64,000 nucleotides of DNA from Annona cherimola (taxonomy: Eukaryota; Streptophyta; Magnoliopsida; Magnoliales; Annonaceae): assembly GCA_030490835.1 (NCBI GenBank), contig CM059971.1:97740595-97804594 (forward strand), in the 5' to 3' direction. The position numbers and the translations under genes were made by a program. The notes under the pieces are model-generated. The model did not search any database, was not told where the DNA came from, and saw nothing but the letters and a program-made list of their open reading frames with translations. Of the stretch, positions 36,301 to 47,531 are shown one piece after another. The number at the start of each line of letters is the position of its first letter. Positions within the stretch are counted from its first letter, which is position 1.

Positions 36301-38682
36301 AAGCGGATCATTGCTGGGAGGGTTGTTAAAGAAAGCTACGGAGAAGCCAAGCAGCAACACACTTTTACTGTAAGACTGATTGCAGTGAGCCACAGTTGCA
36401 TTAATCTGCATTCATCTGGTCACTGTTGTTTCTGTGATTGAGAAGGTAGAAGTTCTTTGGAGCAAAGGAGTAAAGAAATTGCCACCATTATTTCCTTTGC
36501 TTGTGAAGGGTCGTAATCTCTACAGATTGAAGACTTTCCGCCAGGTAAAATTTTTGAGCGACTCTAGTTCTGGGCCATCTCTTGTTTCAGTCCACGCACT
36601 TATGTCATTTTAAATGTCAGCGTTGGGATGATGAAGCAGAAAGGCTAAAAGTTCTGGCTGAGAAGCACAGAAGAGGAGCTGCAGCAAGGCAAATTAGAGC
36701 CATGAAGAAAGCTAAATATGCAGTTCGAGGTTGTTAGCTTGCTTGCATGCTGCTACAATTTTATTTATATTCATAGATAGGCATTCTGATCGGTTCCTCT
36801 CATAGAATTGTGCCCTATGAATGAGAGGTATAGAAATCACAGGCAATTTGGTTAGGCATATGTCTGGGTGTAGTGGTGCAGGGAATCTTCATAATTACAT
36901 GCACAACTCAATAATTGCCATCAACTCTGGTCATGTGCATATACTTAAGTTGGAAAAAGATGTATGCATGAGGGCTATGCGCCTGATGAAACTAGACAAA
37001 CTTGACTACCCCATGGCAAGAGGAGCACTTAACTTGGAAAATGAAGATGTATGTAGGAGGACTATGTACCTGAAGGAAACTACACAAAACTCGACTATCC
37101 ATGCAAGAAGAGCACTTGATGTGCAAGGCTAGGAATTTTGGGTCAATTTGGTAAGTGGTTTAAAAAAATGGGAAAATTTTGAAAAAGTGAGGGTGATGTG
37201 ATATGATAGATGTAATGATTAGGAGTAAAGAAAATAAAAATAAAATGGATGTAATTGAATCAAAAGATGTGAAAAAATGATTGGAGTATCTAGGTAATAA
37301 CAGAAAAAGTCGGACAATTAGATAGTTAAGATGTTAAATTATATCAAAAGGTGTGTAGGAAGAAGTATGAAAACGCCCGCACGTGTTTTTTGTTTTGTAA
37401 CATTTGCAATATTCAACAACAGCCTATATTTTAGTTTCCTTTTCATGGGGCAGCTATCCCATTGGTCAATGGGATTTCTACTGTCAACACTTATTTATCT
37501 AGATTTCTAATGTCCATCAATGCTGCCCCACCAACATCCATAGTCTCACAAGTCACTTTGACAAATGTTCGACTTTATCAATTTGACTAGCCAAAGAATT
37601 TTTTTAGTGTTCCATGGTTTTGTACCCACAGGAAGCTACATATTAGCATAGACCCAGGGGCATGAATAGTTCAATCCTCATCCTTGCATATGATGTGGTG
37701 ACAAATGAATAGGAGATATGAAAGATCTTCCCATTAAGCTGTTTGTTCTTGAGAATGACATGTTTCATTTACTGGTTTATCTGAATCAGGCACTAAGCAT
37801 GGTAAACATTCTTGTCATGCAACTCTACAATCAAAGCCACAGAAAAGCAAGGCACACTGCAGAGCACAGAATCATGACACCGGTAGCAGCAATGGGCTGT
37901 CATCAAGAGAAGCCCAAGCAAACAGAAATTCAAAGAAGAGAGCTTCCAAATTATTGAGTTCCAAGCGCAAAAGGCATTCTGGTCGCACATTGGGCACCAA
38001 TAAAAGATGGAGGAAGCCTGAATCCGCTCCTGCTACTGCTAAAAAAACAAAGCATAACATTGATAAGAGCAAAGCTTCACCATTGATGGCAGGAGGGCTA
38101 GAAATACAAGGAAGGCCAAGAGCTTCTGAGTCAGTGAGTGAGTATTTGCAACTGGTCAATCTTCAGAGGGATGAACTTCCTGCATTTCAACTTGCAGCCC
38201 AAAATGATAATTCCTACAGCCATCCCCATGTGCAACATCAGATCGGCATACCACCTGTGGCCACGTCAATGCAACTTCATCAGGGCCGCATACCACATGC
38301 ATGTTTTTTCAGTCTAGGAATGCATCCTTCCTCAAGCTACGAGGTTGGTTCCACTTCAATTGGAGGACGGTTGTCAGCTGGACAACCGGCGTTGATGCAC
38401 ATACATCACCCATCCTTTAATAATGTTCAACATTTCTCCAATGCTGGACTGAATTCCAGCACTTGGCTTGATCCTTTGAGCGACTTAAGGACACAATTAG
38501 GCATCGACAGACAGATTCATGCAAGGCCACCAGCGGGGCACGCCACTGAGCCTAAGAGCAACCCTTTGATTTGCCAAACGCCTGGGTGTAAAGATATGGG
38601 TGCAAAAAGTTGTGTTGGTTCTTTGTGCTGGAATTGTTGCCGAAGGAAGGGCTGGAAATGCTCTAGGCACAAAGGCCACTGA
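33358..38682 (+). CDS. SAP-domain nuclear protein with acidic N-terminus and Cys-rich C-terminus (zinc finger CCCH 62-like)
   Basis: Nine exons join in frame to 596 residues: 33358-33602, 33669-33775, 34970-35087, 35961-36022, 36108-36159, 36264-36369, 36446-36544, 36621-36729 and 37790-38682 (TGA). Residues ~13-80 are almost all Glu, Asp and Ser. Residues ~118-157 form a SAP motif (ECKAYLRNHGLRVTGTKSVC), a DNA-binding helix pair found in chromatin and RNA-processing proteins. The conserved middle includes DVCKGDVVLF, GRVVKESYGEAKQQHTF and LYRLKTFRQ. The basic region 300-360 contains several nuclear-import-like clusters (KKRASK, KRKRH). The last ~34 residues are Cys-rich (CWNCCRRKGWKC, ending RHKGH), probably a zinc site. 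The order and wording resemble plant proteins named zinc finger CCCH 62-like, as I recall them. A role in nucleic-acid binding is inferred; the exact function is unknown to me. Confidence 0.88.
33776..33801 (+). repeat. CT microsatellite at the start of SAP-gene intron 2
   Basis: About twelve CT units begin immediately after the exon 2 donor (caag|gtctct). They lie within the intron and leave the splice site intact. Confidence 0.8.
36958..37131 (+). repeat. Imperfect tandem duplication, 87-bp period, in SAP-gene intron 8
   Basis: Two adjacent units share gatgtatg, ggctatg/ggactatg, cctga, gaaact, acaaac/acaaaac, gcaagagagagcactt-type and further blocks. The pair lies within a 103-codon open stretch (36821-37132) that resembles no protein I know and sits between well-supported exons, so I do not call a gene. 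Confidence 0.6.
37140..37335 (+). repeat. MITE family A, copy 10 (SAP-gene intron 8)
   Basis: Family blocks gtgatatgatagatg, gagtaaagaaaataaaaataaaat and aaatgattg are recognisable. It is more diverged than the copies at 16-17 kb. Confidence 0.45.
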
Positions 38683-39535
38683 CGTGCTTTGTGCCAAAGA
38701 ACAGTTGTAGAACGGTCAACGTTGTGGAGTTTTCACTGGCAGATTGGGTTTTTGTAAAAGGGACGTCATTTTTTTACTGGAGTTTGCATCGTCCATTTTT
38801 TGTAGTATGTGATATGGAAGCTTATCTGCATCAGATGGTGTGGGACATTTGGCATTTGCTTTTGGTACGGGTTTAGAAGTTTTCTTGCCATTTTGCTAAT
38901 CAGATGGCCGGTAGCATTCGGGTGTGTGAAACCTACAAGGTGGAGCATGAACTTGGCAGAATAAAACAGACGGCAGATAATTGATGATCGAGCATCCGCA
39001 CAGCTCTTGATCTAATGCTTAGTTTAATGGCGTTGCGTAGCTTTCACCTATTGTTGACCATCTTAATTAAAACAGCAAGTTAATATAATTCACTGTTGCC
39101 ATAATGCTAAAAATAACAGGCGAATGACAAAATTACTTTTATTAGGCCCTGGAGAGGAGATAGATGAGCTTTTTGATTAAAAAATGACAGTACGCTGATA
39201 AAACTCGAGGACAAACATATTAATTATACGAAGACAGAGTAAGAGCAAATATTTTATGCTAAAATGAAAATAATTTAACAACTTAAGAACATTTGGAGAA
39301 GAAAACATTTTTCCAAGTGAATAAGCAGTTATTATAGTGCTACAACTTATCTTTAAAAATTAATTGATTAACAAAAAAAAACAAAGCTTTTAGTTTTGGT
39401 AATGGTAGAGCTTAGAAATGAGTCTCACTCTCGGAAAAATGAGTCAAAAAATGCAAGCTGGTGCGCGTGTATCCGTCTCCCCGTCGGCCTCTCTCTTTCC
39501 CGCCTAATACATGCTTCCCAAGCAAACGCACATCC
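38683..39535. other. Intergenic stretch between the SAP gene and the PPR gene
   Basis: The first ~300 bp are likely the 3' untranslated region of the SAP gene. The rest is AT-rich and should contain the PPR promoter and leader. I see no further gene. Confidence 0.5.
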
Positions 39536-41791
39536 ATGTGCACTCTCGCTTCAGGCCTCGCTCCCAAGGCTCCCAACCTCATAGCAGAAGAGGCATACGC
39601 TCTCCTCAGCCGCCTCCCTCATTCTCTTCCTCGTCTCAATCGTCTCGCCCCTCGTTTCACCCAAGAATCTGCTGCTCATCTTCTTCTCAAAACCCAATCC
39701 GACAAAAACCTCACCCTCAAATTCCTCCACTGGGCCCGCCGCCAACCCTTCTTCTCCCTCTCTCCCTACCCCAAATCCCTTGCCATCCACATCCTTACCC
39801 GCTTCAAGCTCTTTAGTTCCGCCCAGAACCTCGCTCTAGACCTCATCGCAGCCGATCCCCCTTCCGTTCCCGGCGCATTCCATTCCCTTAAATCCACGTT
39901 CCATCTCTGCAGCTCTCCCTGTTCCTCGGTGTTCGATCTCCTCATTAAATCCTATGCGTCGGCGAACCTCGTCCACAAGGCCCTCGCGGCGCTCCATCTA
40001 TCCAAAGACTCCGGCTTCATGCCCAGCGCCCTGGCTTACAATTCGATTTTCGACGCTGTGTTCCGATCGCCCAATGGATCGGATCCTACTGCCGTTGCCC
40101 AGGGATTGTACGCCGAGATGATTAGTTCAGGTGTTTCCTTGAACGTTTTCTCGTATAATATCTTGATTCGAGGGTTTTGCGAAAACAGCAATTTGGAGAA
40201 GGCTCTGGGCTTGTTTGACCAGATGGAGGAAAATGGTTGCTTGCCGAATGTAGTTACAGTCAATACTTTGATCAATGGATACTGTAAACTTGGGAAGATT
40301 GACGATGCATTTGGAGTGTTTCGGTCAATGGCTGATAGACAACTGCAGCCCAATTTGGTTACATACAATGCGATTTTGAATGGTTTATGTCGGGATGGAC
40401 GGATGAAGGAAACTTGTGGGATTGTAGATGAGATGATTAACAACCGTTTGATGCCTGATAAGGTGACTTACAATACATTAGTGAATGGATATTGTAGACA
40501 AGGGAATATTCACCAGGCGCTTGTTTTGCATGCCGAGATGATGCAGAAAGGTTTGCCACCAAATGTTGTGACTTACACTTCATTAATCAGCAGCATGTGC
40601 AGGGATGGGAATTTGCATAGGGCATTGGAGTTTTTAGGTCAGATGCGTGAGAGGGGGCTACGGCCAAATGAGATTACATACAATACTTTGATTGATGGGT
40701 TTACTAAACAGGGTTTCATGAATGATGCTTATGCAGTGTTGAAAGAAATGGAAAAGGCTGGCTTCTTGCCATCGATTGTTACTTATAATTCAATCATTAA
40801 TGGGCATTGTTTGTTGGGAAGAATGGATGAAGCGATGTGCACCATCCATGATATGGAGGCTAAGGGATTGGTCCCGGATGTGGTGAGTTACTGTTCAATT
40901 GTTAGTGGGTTTTGTCGAAGCGGTGACTTGGACAAGGCATTTTCAGTCAATCAGGAGATGATAGATAAGGGTGTTTCACCTGATGCTATCACGTATTCAT
41001 CACTCATTCAGGGTCTCTGTGAGCAAAAGAGACTAAGTGATGCTTTGATCCTGTTTGAGAAGATGCTGAGCATGGGTTTTCAACCAGATGAGTTCACATA
41101 TACAACACTGATTAATGGTTATTGTAAAGAAGGGGATGTTAGCAAAGCCCTCTGTCTTCATGATGAGATGCTGCAAAGAGGGATCCTTCCTGATGTTGTT
41201 ACTTACAATGTGCTTATAAATGGGTTGAGTAAAAAGGCTCGGACAAGGGAAGCGAAGCGGCTGCTTTTTAAGCTCTATTATGAGGATTCTATACCTGATG
41301 ATATTACTTATGATACACTGATGAGTCACTGCAATAACACACAGTTTGAGAATGTAGTTGCTCTGTTGAAGGGGTTTTGTATGAAAGGACTGATGGATGA
41401 GGCAGATAGAGTATTTGAAATAATTGTGAAGAATTGGAAACCTAGCAATGCTGTTTATAACATTATGATGCATGGTCATTGCAGAGGAGGTCACGTGAGA
41501 AAGGCAATTGATCTATACAAAAAAATGGCATCTGCTAGTTTTGTTCCTAACACTGCAAGTGTAATTGCTCTGATGAAGCGGCTTTTTAATGAGGGGATGA
41601 GTACTGAATTGAATCAAGTCATACGGGACATTCTAAGAGGATGCTTGCTCACTGATGCTGAAATATCAAAAGTTCTTGTTGAAGTAAACCTTAAAGAAGG
41701 GAACACCGAAGCAGTTTTCAGTGTCCTTTCTGAGATGGCCAAGGATGGACTCCTTCCAAATAGTGGGAAAACTGCCATCGCAGAAAGATAA
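39536..41791 (+). CDS. EMB2745: P-class pentatricopeptide repeat protein, EMB2745-like
   Basis: A single-exon frame of 751 codons ending TAA. I chose ATG 39536 because it is the first in-frame ATG; an upstream GTG (39461) extends the frame but has no ATG before the stop at 39440. Residues 1-~130 contain a leader rich in Ser, Pro and Arg followed by FLHWARR and LTRFKLFSSAQ. From about residue 130 onward are tandem 35-residue PPR motifs of the P type (for example SYNILIRGFC, TYNTLVNGYC, TYSSLIQGLC), roughly 15 of them, and no E or DYW tail. Wording, repeat order and the C-terminal block (LSEMAKDGLLPN) closely match Arabidopsis At5g39710 (EMB2745) as I recall it, a gene needed for embryo development. 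Such proteins bind specific organelle RNAs to process or stabilise them. Organelle targeting is likely but which organelle is not shown. No introns and no frame damage. Confidence 0.95.
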   Translation: MCTLASGLAPKAPNLIAEEAYALLSRLPHSLPRLNRLAPRFTQESAAHLLLKTQSDKNLTLKFLHWARRQPFFSLSPYPKSLAIHILTRFKLFSSAQNLALDLIAADPPSVPGAFHSLKSTFHLCSSPCSSVFDLLIKSYASANLVHKALAALHLSKDSGFMPSALAYNSIFDAVFRSPNGSDPTAVAQGLYAEMISSGVSLNVFSYNILIRGFCENSNLEKALGLFDQMEENGCLPNVVTVNTLINGYCKLGKIDDAFGVFRSMADRQLQPNLVTYNAILNGLCRDGRMKETCGIVDEMINNRLMPDKVTYNTLVNGYCRQGNIHQALVLHAEMMQKGLPPNVVTYTSLISSMCRDGNLHRALEFLGQMRERGLRPNEITYNTLIDGFTKQGFMNDAYAVLKEMEKAGFLPSIVTYNSIINGHCLLGRMDEAMCTIHDMEAKGLVPDVVSYCSIVSGFCRSGDLDKAFSVNQEMIDKGVSPDAITYSSLIQGLCEQKRLSDALILFEKMLSMGFQPDEFTYTTLINGYCKEGDVSKALCLHDEMLQRGILPDVVTYNVLINGLSKKARTREAKRLLFKLYYEDSIPDDITYDTLMSHCNNTQFENVVALLKGFCMKGLMDEADRVFEIIVKNWKPSNAVYNIMMHGHCRGGHVRKAIDLYKKMASASFVPNTASVIALMKRLFNEGMSTELNQVIRDILRGCLLTDAEISKVLVEVNLKEGNTEAVFSVLSEMAKDGLLPNSGKTAIAER

Positions 41792-42602
41792 AGCAGATTA
41801 TTTGGCTACTAGGCTACATTACCATTTGAAGATTCAGGTTGCACATGTTTGTTTGTTACATAGCTACTCTGCTTATCTACTGAGAAGCTCAAAGTTTTTC
41901 ATCTGCCACAAACAACACCTGGAATGATTCATTTACCTAATTCTGTAATGCATATCAAGTTGCAAAGATGGTTTTAGATGCGACTCACAGATGTCAATAA
42001 GTTTCGAAGTTCAGTTTTACGTGGAATGTATTGCATGTCATGTCAATTTCATTCTGGATTATGATGCAAATTCCTGTCATCAGACATGTAAATTGGTTAT
42101 GGTCTTCTTCTCCATGCTTTGTAATATGCACATATCATGGGAATACAGTATAACATTTGGGAGTTTATTAGTTAACTGGTTCCAGTTGTCACGTATTTTT
42201 GGCGACTTGCTTTTGCATTGCAGTGCTTCTAAACCTGCGTATCTTAAATTGGCACAATGGCCAAGGTATCATACAGATTGGTATTACTTTTATCTTTCAT
42301 GTATTGCATATCTTTGTTTCAGAATTCTGTTCTTGTTTCAACTTTTAATGATTATTTATTCTTTCGTGTAACTGGAACATAAGTCTGGATATCATGTCAT
42401 TGTCAAGAGACATCTTGCTTCCTTGAGATGGGTGGAAAAAAAAAGCAAGATTTATTGGAGGAATATGTCACAGCATCACGCCATCACCTAATAATATTAC
42501 TGGTAAGATATGAAAATTATTAGAAAATTGGTAAATCATTCTATCTGTTTATAAATGGGATGAGATAAAATTTTCCACTCCTAAAACACATTTTTATCAT
42601 TT
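41792..42602. other. PPR 3' untranslated region and intergenic DNA
   Basis: T-rich sequence without a convincing gene. The open stretch at 41991-42371 has no recognisable domain and no strong start context. Confidence 0.5.
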
Positions 42603-43095
42603 TTAGAATGGTTAATTTCAAATATATCTACTACATTTGCCTTTAATTATAAATATGTCAACTAAGTTTAAAAACTTTCATATATACTCACTAAGTATGA
42701 GTGAAATTTTAAATATACTCATTCCATCAGGCATAATTACAAATCGCCGTTATCCATCATATGAAATGTCCGAAATATCCCTTATTATTTAATAATAATA
42801 GTCATTCAACTGCGATAGAAATTGAACAATAATGAAATACATTTAACGTGAGAGAAAAATGAGATAGAATGAGTTCTAAACGGTCTAAATATTGCACAAA
42901 TCAAAATAAATGTTAGATTAATCAGGGGTATTTTGGGATTTTAAAATTATTAAATATTTATAACCGCCATAATGAGTATATTTGAAATTTCACTCATACT
43001 TAGCGAATATATGTGAAAAATTTTTAAACTTAGTGAGTATATTTGTAATTAAGTACAAATGTAGTGGGTATATTTGAAAATAATCTTTTTTAGAA
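42603..43095. repeat. Long inverted-repeat element, family C copy 1
   Basis: The left arm (42603-42723) and right arm (42971-43095) are reverse complements with few mismatches; shared text includes ctaagtatgagtgaaat, tcaaatatac and ctactacatttg against cccactacatttg. A 250-bp centre separates them. Two further copies occur at 56200-56645 and 57832-58314. No coding capacity. I infer a non-autonomous DNA transposon with long terminal inverted repeats. Confidence 0.72.
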
Positions 43096-43297
43096 AATAA
43101 CAACTTATTTTTCCCAATTCCATACAAATTTTCTTGCCAACACATAAGAACATTTTTTTTATCCCATCCCATGTCTCATTCCACATCCCATCTCGTTAAC
43201 AGGCACAAAGATGCTATAAAAATACATGAAAAATACATATTTTAAACATGAACAAAAGAATGTAAAAGTGATAGATCCTTCCAAGTTGTGATATAAA

Positions 43298-43321
43298 GGG
43301 CGCGTTTGGTTCGGTCGAAAA
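43298..43321 (+). repeat. Left terminal inverted repeat of the Harbinger element
   Basis: 24 bp beginning GGGCGCGTTTGGTTC and running through ggtcgaaa. Paired with 50504-50527. Confidence 0.88.
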
Positions 43322-43668
43322 CTCGTTTCTCATCCAATAACTTTTCACAGCAGGGGTGAAGTAGTCATTTCACAGTGTATGAAACGTCATTCAGGGTGAA
43401 GAATGTACTGCTAGCGGAGGCCGTATCTTGGGAAGAGGAATGGGAGAGAAAAACCGAGAAGAGGTATGTCGTTGCTCATCCAACCCCAATCCAACCAGTA
43501 CCACGAGCGCGCCGGGTTGTGGCCGACACCAGCCCATGCCATATGACTCATCGACGATCTCGTCAAAACGATTGCTGCCCACCAGGCCTGCTGCATTTCG
43601 TGCATGGTGACGCTTAAAACGACCACCACGAGCTACCGTCTCGGTGATGCATAAACCATCAACACAGG

Positions 43669-45035
43669 TAGGGGTGCAACTTGGGCCGGGTTCGGCCCGA
43701 ACTCGGCCAGAAGTAGTGTTGAAACTCAACTTTTTACAGCCCGAACCCGATTTCTGAGCCCGAACCTGGATCGAATTCTAACAGTTCTCGGTTTCGAGTT
43801 TAGGCAAGCCCGAACCCTGTAAACCCTAACTCGAATTCTATTTACGTAAAATATATATTTTCATTATAATAATAATATCTTATATCCATATCTATTCATA
43901 TGTCAGAAGGCACAAGCAGCATTGCCGCAAGCGTCAGACAACAGACGAGTTTAGGCTTTCCAAATTTTGAATTTTGACTTTGGAGTCCCCGCCCTTTCCA
44001 TTCCCGCTTTTCGCCTTTCCCCTTTCTTCCCGCTCGAAGTCATGATCTCGTCTGCCGTCTACCGTCTGCCGAATCCCGTCCGCTCGTTTCGAAATCCCGT
44101 GATCCTGATTCCCGTCCGAAGAGGCAAAAATCGTTCCCTCCAGTAGTCCAACCTTTCTTTTCCGGCGCTGTTGAAATCTCATCTGTCCATCCCATCTGTC
44201 CGAACCAGCCTTCTTCTCCGGCCGCACCTCTGCCGACTGCTCCCTCCCATCTTGCTTCCCTACATTCCACTGTCCGGCCCATCCCTGACGTCGATAACAA
44301 TTCTGCCCTTGATATTTTTTAGAAAAAATCCTTACTTATTATTTAATATACAGATTAACAGTAACATAATTAATTATTAAAAGCTGGTTTAATGGAACCC
44401 TATTTAAAAATGAGAGCAAAAGAGAAGGAGAAAAATGTATATAATGTGATTATATATAAGTAGAATGAATTTTTAGAAATAAATAAATGAAAACAACATT
44501 AATTATCTAAGAATTAATTGTTAGAAATAAAATAAATAGAAACAAAATGGACTGATATTCAAAAATTTTTATTTTTACTCCGCATGCAAAGACAAAGCTT
44601 ACAATTGAATGGTAATATTAATGTATATAGTTGTGATATTGGTATTAAATTGCAGAATGGAAAATAGTTGTACTTCTACGTTGTCAAAAATAAAGCTATT
44701 ATTCTATTTGATGCAAAGAGAAGGCTCAAAACAGGTTTCTTTCTTTCTACTCTTAAGCAGTATTTGAATTTTTCTTACTTTCGTATGATAAATTATTTTT
44801 TAAAATTTTTTATACAATAGATTTATGATAAAAACTATATATATATGGGATGAGTAACAAAGATATATTAATAGGATAATGTCAACCCGAAACTCAACCC
44901 GAGCTCGAATTTCAAAAATAAGATTAGGGTTCGAGGTTTACAAATAGGGTTAGGGTTAGGGTTGAAGTTTTGCAAATAGGGTTAGGGTTAGGGTTGAGGT
45001 GAACCCGAGTTTCATGAGCCCGAGTTGCACCCCTA
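43669..45035. mobile_element. Non-autonomous hAT-like element (1367 bp) nested in the Harbinger element
   Basis: AACACAGG stands on both sides (43661-43668 and 45036-45043), an 8-bp target duplication. Ends are TAGGGGTGCAAC and GTTGCACCCCTA, an exact 12-bp inverted repeat of the TAGGGGTG hAT type. Both subterminal regions are dense in cgaacccga-type motifs. Near the right end these become gggttagggttagggtt, which looks telomeric but is part of this pattern. No transposase frame; the GC-rich middle at 43920-44300 is open in several frames but matches nothing. Confidence 0.92.
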
Positions 45036-45708
45036 AACACAGGTAGAACAACATCTTTCTGAGGCATCCGTCAGCTCTCCAGGAAAACCAACTTGTTGCC
45101 GATCTAGACGGGCCGCCGCATAAGTGATGCCTCTCTCCCCTGCTACTTTGCGATCTATGAATGTCCGTTGTTTCTCCCCTATTTCTGGTGCGAACGCGAA
45201 ATTTTCATGACAGACGATTTCTGGTGCGATCTTTGATTCTTGGATTTTCTGGTTTTTCCATCGGTAGTGCGAATGCAAAATGTGGAGGAGAAGGGATTTG
45301 TGGTGCAAACTTTTTTTTGTTCGAATCGCAACAAGCCGCACTCCTGCTAAGCGAGTGACAGCGTACTTTCCCTTGCCCTATTGCTTCCTTTCGTCCTGTC
45401 ACAGCACACACTGCAACCCTTGCCCTATTGCTTCTGTTGCAGCCTCCCTCCTCTCCATCGCTCTCACCCCTTTCTCCTTCCCTTCCGGCCTGCCATCTTT
45501 CAACTACTACAGCATCTCAGATAACCGACTGTCCCTATCCTTGATTCCTTCTCCCTTGCCCTCTTCCCTCCATCACGAGAATCACTCCCTCCCATCTTTC
45601 TTCTTCGACCATCGCCCGCTGCTCTATCCCGTGTCTGTTATGGAGACACCGATCAGGCCGTCGAAAATGGACGGACAAGATTAAAGAGGAGGAAGAAAAC
45701 ACACATGA

Positions 45709-47161
45709 TTGGAATTAGAGTTGCCTGCTGCCTGCTCCCGGGTGCAACGAATCACGTTCCAGTTACAAATAGCCAAGTCTTTACCTCTAATGACATGTTC
45801 GCTTCTCGGTGGTCTCAGTTCACCAAATATGTCTTCATTCTTGGAACACTTAAATTTAGAGGTGTCTGATGAGGTCCTAAGCATGGCGGCAGACATTGTA
45901 CAACGATGTAGAACAACTTCTATCTTAGGCGGAACACTTGCCCTAGCACAAGAGGTTAAGAATGCACAAGACCAGGAGTTGACAAATCGCGATCTAGCAC
46001 TCCAGCGTGAGTTATTTATGTATTCATCGATACGTGGTGAGGATAGAAGATGCATTTCTTATGTGTGCATGAGTACCTTAGCATTCAACCAGCTGTGCAA
46101 AATAGTGAAGAGCAAAGGCTTATTACAAGCGACTAGACATTTGACAATCAATGATCAAATGGCGATGTTCCTGCATACGCTAGCGCATAATGTTAAAAAT
46201 CGTATGATAGGTACGTACTTCTGTAGGTTGGGTGAAACTGTGCATCGCCATTTTCATAGATGTCTGCATGCAATTCTCCAGCTCTATGAGGACTTCGTAC
46301 CCCAGCCTAATACCGAGACCCACCCAAAGATTACCTAAGATCCATCTGTTGCCCCTTATTTTTAGGTATTCTACTCTTCACTAGAGACTTTGCTACTTTG
46401 CATTTTACTATCGTACTAACTGAACCCATACTCGTTAGGATTGCGTTGGCGCACTTGATGGCACACATATTCCTGTGCTGCCTTCCAATGAGAATGCATT
46501 GGCATTTAGGAATAGGCATGGAAATGCAAGTCAAAATGTCATGGCCGCATGTGACTTCAATATGAAATTCACGTACGTACTAGCGGGGTAGGAAGGCAGT
46601 GCACATGATGCGTGTGTGCTGTAATCGGCACTTGACTTGTCCACCAATCGATTCATTATCCCACGAGGTACTTATTTTTCCTTCCACCTTCACAACAAAT
46701 CCTGGTATGACAACAACGCAAGATAACATTGTTAATCACTTGTCACAGGACGCTACTATCTAGTGGATGCAGGATATGCACATGTGCCGAGATTCATGGC
46801 ACCGTATAAAGGGGTTTCATATCATTTGAGCAACTTTGGTCAGGGCAGGAATCCCCAGAACTGTCATGAGTTATTTAATTATAGGCATGCGAGGTTGCAC
46901 ACAACAATCGAACGACTTTTTACTGTATGGAAGAAGAGATTTCCAGCACTTCAAGTGGCAACATCGTACTCATACAGAGTGCAGGTGAAAATGGTGATTG
47001 CTTCTGCCATCCTGCATAACTACATTACTAGTGTAGATGGGCTTGAACTACCTTGCGTTATTGAAGAAGAACCAATGCAAGCTGAAGATGCTACAACAAC
47101 AACCGAGGGTGAGGTGGCTGAGGAGGCAGACCTCGAAGTTATGATTAGGGGGTGTCTCTAG
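45709..47161 (+). pseudogene. PIF/Harbinger DDE transposase, disrupted by in-frame stops
   Basis: Three exon-like blocks align with HARBI1-type transposases: 45709-46365, 46439-46667 and 46749-47161. The first contains an N-terminal helix region with NRMIGTYFCRLGETVHRHFHR. The catalytic triad is present: Asp in GALDGTH (second block), Asp in EGSAHDA (second block) and Glu in TIERLFTVWKKRFP (third block). The usual LVDAGYA and LHNYI motifs are also there. In-frame stops interrupt it at 46336-46338 (TAA), 46363-46365 (TAG, at the exon edge), 46589-46591 (TAG, where relatives have Trp) and 46622-46624 (TAA). Splice sites still look usable. A functional enzyme from this copy is unlikely. Confidence 0.9.
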
Positions 47162-47531
47162 AAGCGCGAAATGCATGGAGACTCAAACGAGATGACATTG
47201 TATGTCAAATGTGGGCGAATAAGCCAATTATATAGGATAGGTTGAAAATCTAAACTATTTATGCTACATTTTGCATTAGGAGTGTTGTCATTGGTATGTT
47301 TGCATGTCTTATGTTTGACCTATATGAGGAACTTACTGTCACTAACATGTTTCGCCATGAATCATATACATGCTTCTGATGCATTTCATCAAGTTTGTCG
47401 TAATTGGCCACATAATGACGGATCATGTGAAAGCTGTTATGTTTTCTTTTCTTCACTTATTGAAATATAATATCTTTTTCATCAAATTTGTGTACGAGCA
47501 TATGCTAATGTCCATGTAATAGGGTGCCAAC

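Noticed and set aside
39461..39535. GTG start for the PPR gene 25 codons upstream of the chosen ATG
   Set aside because: Plant nuclear genes rarely start at GTG, and the first in-frame ATG at 39536 already gives a leader and matches the family layout.
44936..45000. Interstitial telomere
   Set aside because: The repeat lies within a bounded hAT-like element and grades into its subterminal cgaaccc motif.
45280..45684. 134-codon frame before the Harbinger transposase
   Set aside because: Residues resemble no transposase N-terminus and the frame is Ser/Pro/Leu-rich; it is more likely the element's leader.
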